From NCBI GenBank assembly GCA_021324775.1, contig JAJPIM010000008.1, positions 100,839 through 164,838 on the forward strand: 64,000 nucleotides of DNA. Reading direction: 5' to 3'. This DNA is from Gemmatimonadota bacterium. Its GTDB lineage: Bacteria; Gemmatimonadota; Gemmatimonadetes; Gemmatimonadales; Gemmatimonadaceae. Positions 59,684 through 64,000 of this stretch are shown one piece after another. The notes beneath the pieces were generated by a model, which searched no databases, was not told the DNA's origin, and saw nothing but the letters and a program-made list of their open reading frames with translations. How positions within the stretch are numbered: position 1 is the stretch's first letter; each line of letters begins with the position of its first letter. A program made the position numbers and the translations under genes.

Positions 59684-61855
59684 ATGCCAGTGGCGATTTT
59701 GGACGTACGCGAGCAGCTCCAAACGACCCTCGGGACGCAGTACTCTCTGGATCGGGAGATCGGTCGCGGAGGGATGGCGACCGTCTACCTCGCGCAGGAC
59801 AGGAAGCACCATCGTCCGGTCGCGCTCAAGGTGCTGCACCCGGAGCTCGCCGCGACCCTTGGATCGGAGCGATTTCTCAGGGAGATCGAGATCGCCGCGC
59901 GGCTCCAACATCCGCACATCTTGCCGCTGTACGATTCCGGCCAGGCGGGCGGGTTGCTCTACTACGTCATGCCGTTCGTCGAGGGCGAGTCCCTGCGGGA
60001 CCGGCTCAATCGTGAAAGGCCGCTCCCAGTGGATGACGCGGTGCGGATCGGCCGGGATGTTGCCGCGGCGCTCGACTACGCGCACCGTCATGGCGTGGTG
60101 CACCGCGACATCAAGCCTGAGAACGTGATGCTGCATGAAGGCGAGGCGATCGTCTCGGATTTTGGGATCGCCAAGGCGGTGAGTGCGGCCGGAGGTGAGA
60201 GCCTCACCCAGATCGGCATGGCGGTGGGGACTCCCGCCTACATGAGTCCCGAGCAGGCCTCCGGCGAGCGAGAGCCAGACGGCCGCAGCGATATCTACAG
60301 TCTCGGGTGCGTGATGTACGAGATGCTGAGCGGCTCGGCACCGTTTACCGGAGCCACGGTGCAGGCTCTCATCATGAAGCGCTTCACAGACCCGGTGCCT
60401 TCCGTGCGGGCGGCGCGCTCCATCATTACGGCCGAGCTCGACGTCGTCGTCACGAGGACCCTGGCCAAGGACCCGACCGATCGGTTCCAGACCGCGAGCC
60501 TTCTCGTGCACGCCCTCGGGTCCCCGAAAGTAGTTACGCCGAACGCCACGCCGCTGGCCACCCCGCTCGCGGCCACGAAGAAGTCGATCGCCGTGTTGCC
60601 GTTCGCCGACATGAGTCCGCAAAAGGACCAGGATTACTTCTGTGAGGGGATCGCTGAAGAGATCATCAACGCGCTGAGCAAGATCGAGGCGTTGCACGTG
60701 GCGTCCCGCTCCTCGGCCTTTGCGTTCAAGGGCCACCAGGACGTGCGCAAAGTGGGCGAACAGCTCGGTGCGGGAACGGTGCTCGAAGGGAGCGTCCGCA
60801 AGTCCGGCAATCGGCTCCGGATCTCGGCCCAACTGGTGAAAGTCGCCGACGGCTACCAGCTCTGGTCCGACCGATACGACCGAGAGTTGGAGGATGTCTT
60901 CGCGATTCAGGATGAAATCGCGGAGAACATCGTCAAAGCGCTCCGCGTGGTCCTCAGCGAGAAGGAAAAGCGCGCCATCGAAAAGGCTCCCACGGCGAAT
61001 GTCCAGGCCTACGATTTCTACCTCCGGGGACGCCAGTACTTCCACCAGTGGCGCAAGAAAGGAGTCGAATACGCGCGGCGGATGTTCGAGCGGGCGATGG
61101 AAATCGATCCCGACTACGCGCTGGCCCACGCCGGCGCCGCCGACTGCTGTTCGGCCCTTTACACCTGGTGGGACGCCAGCAAGGCGAATCTCGAGGGAGC
61201 CGATAGCTACAGCCGGAGAGCGCTCGCACTGGATCCCGAGCTTGCCGAGGCGCACGAGGCTCGCGGACTCGCGCTCACGTTGCGGAAGCAGTACGAGGAG
61301 GCGGAAACGGAATTCGAGCGAGCGCTCCAGTTGAATCCGAAGCTGTTCGAGGCCCACTATTTCTTTGCCCGCGCGTGTTTGGCGCAGGGGAAGTACGAGG
61401 CGGCAGCGAGGCTGTTCGAACAGGCGTCAGACCTGCGCCCGGAGGACTACCAGTCACCCATTCTCCTCGCGGAGGTCTACAAGGCACTGGGCCGTTCCGC
61501 CGATGCCGAAGCCGCCAACCGGCGCGGCGTGCAGCTGTCCGAGGCGCGGCTGGCTCTCAACCCGGACGAGTCGCGGGCCCTGGTGCTTGGCGCATCAGCC
61601 CACTGCCGGCTCGGAAACGTGGCGCGGGCGCTGGATTTCATCCGGCAAACCTTGATTCTCGATCCGGACGACTCCGGGGTGCTGTACAACGTCGCCTGCG
61701 TATACGCAAACGCGGGCCAGCCGGACGAGGCGATTTCCTGTCTCGAACGGGCGATCCAAAACGGCTTTGGGCACTGGGAGTGGCTGGAGCACGATTCGGA
61801 TCTGGACCCTCTGCACGGTCAACCGCGGTTCGTCGCGCTCCTCGCGGGCCGGTAG
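59684..61855 (+). CDS. Ser/Thr protein kinase with TolB-like and TPR domains
   Basis: The 723-residue protein has a full kinase domain at about 20-285: GRGGMATV (Gly loop), Lys49, catalytic HRDIKPEN at 140-147, DFG at 159-161 and APE-like SPEQAS. From about 300 a short domain KKSIAVLPFADMSPQKDQDY, ALSKIEALHVASRSSAFAFK and LEGSVRKSGNRLRISAQLVK, similar to the FlgO/TolB-N type, follows. From about 440 to the end there are about seven TPR repeats. No membrane helix is seen. The kinase-TolB-TPR architecture is common in Gemmatimonadota and Acidobacteriota. Start ATG 59684 lacks a clear ribosome site. Confidence 0.85.
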   Translation: MPVAILDVREQLQTTLGTQYSLDREIGRGGMATVYLAQDRKHHRPVALKVLHPELAATLGSERFLREIEIAARLQHPHILPLYDSGQAGGLLYYVMPFVEGESLRDRLNRERPLPVDDAVRIGRDVAAALDYAHRHGVVHRDIKPENVMLHEGEAIVSDFGIAKAVSAAGGESLTQIGMAVGTPAYMSPEQASGEREPDGRSDIYSLGCVMYEMLSGSAPFTGATVQALIMKRFTDPVPSVRAARSIITAELDVVVTRTLAKDPTDRFQTASLLVHALGSPKVVTPNATPLATPLAATKKSIAVLPFADMSPQKDQDYFCEGIAEEIINALSKIEALHVASRSSAFAFKGHQDVRKVGEQLGAGTVLEGSVRKSGNRLRISAQLVKVADGYQLWSDRYDRELEDVFAIQDEIAENIVKALRVVLSEKEKRAIEKAPTANVQAYDFYLRGRQYFHQWRKKGVEYARRMFERAMEIDPDYALAHAGAADCCSALYTWWDASKANLEGADSYSRRALALDPELAEAHEARGLALTLRKQYEEAETEFERALQLNPKLFEAHYFFARACLAQGKYEAAARLFEQASDLRPEDYQSPILLAEVYKALGRSADAEAANRRGVQLSEARLALNPDESRALVLGASAHCRLGNVARALDFIRQTLILDPDDSGVLYNVACVYANAGQPDEAISCLERAIQNGFGHWEWLEHDSDLDPLHGQPRFVALLAGR

Positions 61856-61929
61856 CCGGCGCCGCGTACCGTGGGGGACGTGATGGCATTGGGAGGTGAC
61901 CGCTCCCTGTCCACACGCTGAGGCGAACG

Positions 61930-62472
61930 ATGGAGCATCACTTACCGTACACCATAGCGCTTCTCAGTCGCACCCCCGCGACCCTCGACACGCTGCTGCG
62001 TGAGTTACCCGACGCGTGGACGTCCCGGAACGAAGGCGACAATACCTGGAGCGCGTTCGATATCGTCGGCCACCTGATTCACGGCGATCGCACGGATTGG
62101 ATGCCCCGCGTGAGAATGGTGCTGGACCTTGGCGAGACGCGGACGTTCGAGCCCTTTGATCGCTGGGGACAGGTACGCGAGAGTCAAGGCAAGTCGCTGG
62201 GGCAGCTCCTTGATGAATTTGCCCGTGTGCGATCAGACAGCCTGGATGCACTGCGTGCCTTGAATCTGCGGGCCGAGGATCTCGGGCGGCGGGGGCGGCA
62301 TCCCGCGCTTGGCGTCGTTACGCTGTCAGAGCTGCTGGCGACATGGGCGGCGCACGACTTGAATCATCTGCACCAAATCGCGAGGGTGATGGCCCACCAA
62401 TACCGGGAGGCCGTGGGTCCGTGGAGCGTATACCTTGGAGTGCTGCAGTGCGCCGGCCACAGCGCTTCGTGA
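61930..62472 (+). CDS. DinB-family protein
   Basis: The 180-residue four-helix protein has the metal His pattern of DinB/YfiT: His in VGHLIHGDRTDW and AAHDLNHLHQIARVMAHQY, with DAWTSRNEGDNTWSAFD near the start. It lacks a signal peptide, unlike the DinB protein at 39613. It is probably a thiol transferase or metal-dependent hydrolase in the cytoplasm. No close neighbour suggests a partner. Confidence 0.8.
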   Translation: MEHHLPYTIALLSRTPATLDTLLRELPDAWTSRNEGDNTWSAFDIVGHLIHGDRTDWMPRVRMVLDLGETRTFEPFDRWGQVRESQGKSLGQLLDEFARVRSDSLDALRALNLRAEDLGRRGRHPALGVVTLSELLATWAAHDLNHLHQIARVMAHQYREAVGPWSVYLGVLQCAGHSAS

Positions 62473-62524
62473 TCACTGTGTGATTGCCGCGCGGCCAAGC
62501 GACGGCAGGAGGCTCGACCGGCCC

Positions 62525-62713
62525 CCCGCCGGCCGAGCCAAGTGTCAGACCCCAGATCAGGCTCGTGAGCAGCACGCCCAGGACGGAGTCCCAGTAGTAC
62601 AACTGGAACCGCCAGCCTGGGGTCAGTTTCATGGTGTTGGCCCATGATCCCCAGCACATCATGCTGGCAAGCATGAACACGAGCGCTATCGCGTAGGCTT
62701 CCGGCTGGTATAC
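62525..62713 (-). pseudogene. N-terminal remnant of a GRP-type sugar transporter
   Basis: About 63 codons on the minus strand from 62713 match the start of GRP/DMT-type sugar transporters (FMLASMMCWGSWANTMKLTP, FQLYYWDSVLGVLLTSLI, GLTLGS). GGAGG is eight bases before the expected start, but the start codon is GTA, not ATG or GTG. The transporter is normally about 350 residues; the frame after base 62525 turns into unrelated sequence. It is therefore a truncated, start-less remnant. Confidence 0.65.
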
Positions 62714-62773
62714 GGATCGACCTCCGTGCCGGACGGGACCCTCCCAAAACGGACACCGATTTACGGCATTTGC

Positions 62774-63610
62774 TTATGGCGCGGGCCGGGTTTGGAATAT
62801 CGGCCAGCCAATTTCGGTTCGCCACAACGACTCGTCTCGGGTATCGGCGGGGCCGACGAGGTAATACTCGCGAATCGGCCCGTCGACCGCAATCGCGTGC
62901 TGCGTCACGTAAGCGGCGAGGGTACCATACGTTCGGTCGACTTCGGTGTTGGAGCCGACGTGCACGATCGTTGCCAGCTCTGCCGGCGGGATCACGGTGG
63001 TGCTGACTCGTCCAACCGGCTGTGGCAACGGATCGCACGGAAGAAAGATCGTGACCCGTCCCCGGTCCTCGGTGAAGAGCTCCGTGTCGAAGATGCCCCC
63101 GAGGGGCCCTGCCGGGGAGATGTCCTGGGCGGCCAGCGTGGCAACCACTTCGCCCATGGCTCCACGATACCAGGCGACGACGCCGGATTTTTCAACAATG
63201 TCCGTGATGACCGCGGCGGGCGTGGCTGCGACATGACGGTGATCGATCGGCACGCTGCGGTCCTGGGGGCGATCCAGCAGCCCCCGCAGGGATGCGACTG
63301 TTTCTTGGGTCCGAGCCAGGGCGGACTCCAGGCGAGCCAGATGGTTCGCGATCACCCGGTTGCGGGTGTCGACGTCGGGCGCCTCAAGGACAATGTGGAT
63401 GTCCTCAAGTGGCATCTCCAAGTCGCGGAAGCGGCGGATAATCTGCGCCTTGACGATCTGTTCTGCGGCGTAGCGCCGGTACCCGCTGTTCAGGTCCACG
63501 TCGGCCGGCTTCAATAGCCCAATCTCGTGGTAGTGACGAAGCATCTTCGCACTCAGGTGCGTGGCCCGGGAGAAGTCGCCGATGGACAGGGTCGAGTTCA
63601 TCAACATCAT
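62774..63610 (-). CDS. MerR-family regulator with a GyrI-like effector domain
   Basis: The 278-residue protein, taken from ATG 63608-63610, has a MerR HTH (LSIGDFSRATHLSAKMLRHY, then HEIGLLKPADVDLNSGYRRY), a coiled coil (RLESALARTQETVASLRGLL) and a C-terminal GyrI-like/AraC-effector domain (PLPQPVGRVSTTVIPPAELA, VHVGSNTEVDRTYGTLAAYV) that binds drugs or small molecules. Three ATG codons occur at the start and none has a good ribosome site. The decayed transporter fragment at 62525 is adjacent; the target gene is not certain. Confidence 0.8.
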   Translation of the reverse strand: MMLMNSTLSIGDFSRATHLSAKMLRHYHEIGLLKPADVDLNSGYRRYAAEQIVKAQIIRRFRDLEMPLEDIHIVLEAPDVDTRNRVIANHLARLESALARTQETVASLRGLLDRPQDRSVPIDHRHVAATPAAVITDIVEKSGVVAWYRGAMGEVVATLAAQDISPAGPLGGIFDTELFTEDRGRVTIFLPCDPLPQPVGRVSTTVIPPAELATIVHVGSNTEVDRTYGTLAAYVTQHAIAVDGPIREYYLVGPADTRDESLWRTEIGWPIFQTRPAP

Positions 63611-63795
63611 GCCCGGAAGACGTCGCTGATCGAAGGCTTCGCGTTCACGACCACAATCTGAGTCTCTCCCTGTGGGAGAGTCGAGCGGCAAATCCGCTCT
63701 TGACCCTCCCGCCGCGGGAGGGGAGAAGCTGATGTGGCCGGCCGCGAGAGAAAAGCGTGCTCACGTTGGCTGAACATGACAGAGGAGAATTAACA

Positions 63796-64000
63796 ATGAA
63801 GCTACTTGGATTGGACCACGTCGGAATCGTCGTGCGCAATATCGACGAAGCCGTCGCTCGTGCGGGCGCCACCGTTGACGGCAGAGCCACTGGCGAGCGT
63901 TTTGTCTCCGACAACATCGACTTGCAAGTTCTGATGATCGGCAAATCGGCCTTGGAGTTGATCGAGGTCCGCAATGCGGGTTTCGGCATGCCGAGGCTCA
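63796..64000 (+). CDS. VOC-family protein, start only
   Basis: ATG 63796 follows AGAGGAG. The 68 visible residues begin MKLLGLDHVGIVVRNIDEAV, the first beta-alpha unit of the vicinal-oxygen-chelate fold with the metal-binding His of methylmalonyl-CoA epimerase-like enzymes. The frame is open to the window edge. Enzyme identity cannot be fixed from this part. Confidence 0.7.
   Translation, partial: MKLLGLDHVGIVVRNIDEAVARAGATVDGRATGERFVSDNIDLQVLMIGKSALELIEVRNAGFGMPRL

Noticed and set aside
59267..61357. 696-codon minus-strand frame opposite the kinase gene
   Set aside because: The kinase, TolB-like and TPR signatures are on the plus strand; the antisense frame has none.

Overview
This window is high-GC bacterial chromosome. 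Its gene content suggests Gemmatimonadota or a related soil lineage: many secreted or lipid-anchored hydrolases, a Ser/Thr kinase with TPR repeats, a propeller-amidohydrolase, an ABC permease fused to an M1 peptidase, paired sigma-54 two-component systems, and a PqqA-like peptide. The phylum is inferred from gene families alone. No rRNA, tRNA, CRISPR array or transposase gene was seen.

Layout. Bases 1-3,020 hold the end of an LVIVD-type surface protein, two very small ORFs, a cupredoxin, a chimeric ECF sigma/anti-sigma gene and a DoxX membrane protein. The last three share one promoter pattern, GGAATAA-N16-GTCTC. Bases 3,111-6,356 are a GNAT / N-succinylamino-acid racemase / M20 hydrolase operon, the known gene set for turning D-amino acids into L-amino acids. 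Bases 6,450-9,110 are an accessory patch with a frameshifted DUF3565 gene and an AbiEi/AbiEii toxin-antitoxin pair between two imperfect direct repeats. Bases 9,118-11,580 hold a TIGR00027-type methyltransferase, a DUF5655 protein, a ferritin-like protein and a Met/Asp/Lys-rich secreted protein with a clear terminator. Bases 11,855-17,400 are a sensor, histidine kinase and NtrC-type regulator followed by two dyads, a -24/-12 promoter and a TPR lipoprotein. Bases 17,498-21,625 hold an M20 peptidase, a polysaccharide deacetylase and an AgmX/PglI-type protein. A probably acquired Fic gene follows.

Bases 23,518-34,970 are mostly redox and detoxification genes, several of them fusions: thioredoxin-MsrB, Rieske-flavodoxin, ECF sigma-zinc-finger anti-sigma, and an MhqO-like dioxygenase joined to an MhqD-like hydrolase. 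An SDR, a PhzF isomerase, a PLP dehydratase, an alpha/beta hydrolase and an NmrA protein are also here. Bases 35,000-38,390 contain a 23-codon PqqA-like gene with its own terminator and a sigma-54 promoter, next to a second NtrC-type two-component system. Bases 38,584-43,426 encode secreted hydrolases and a PP-loop ATPase. Bases 43,626-48,242 encode an ABC ATPase and a 1,220-residue permease-peptidase fusion. A HEPN gene pair lies at 50,417-51,228. The right end has two TetR regulators with textbook operators, a DUF1059 gene, a Ser/Thr kinase, two DinB-type proteins in the window overall, a decayed sugar-transporter start, a MerR regulator and a truncated VOC gene.

Themes: (i) alternative sigma control, with an ECF regulon and two sigma-54 circuits readable from promoter sequence; (ii) D-amino-acid and peptide salvage; (iii) electrophile and oxidant detoxification by fused enzymes; (iv) small accessory or defence insertions (AbiE, Fic, HEPN).
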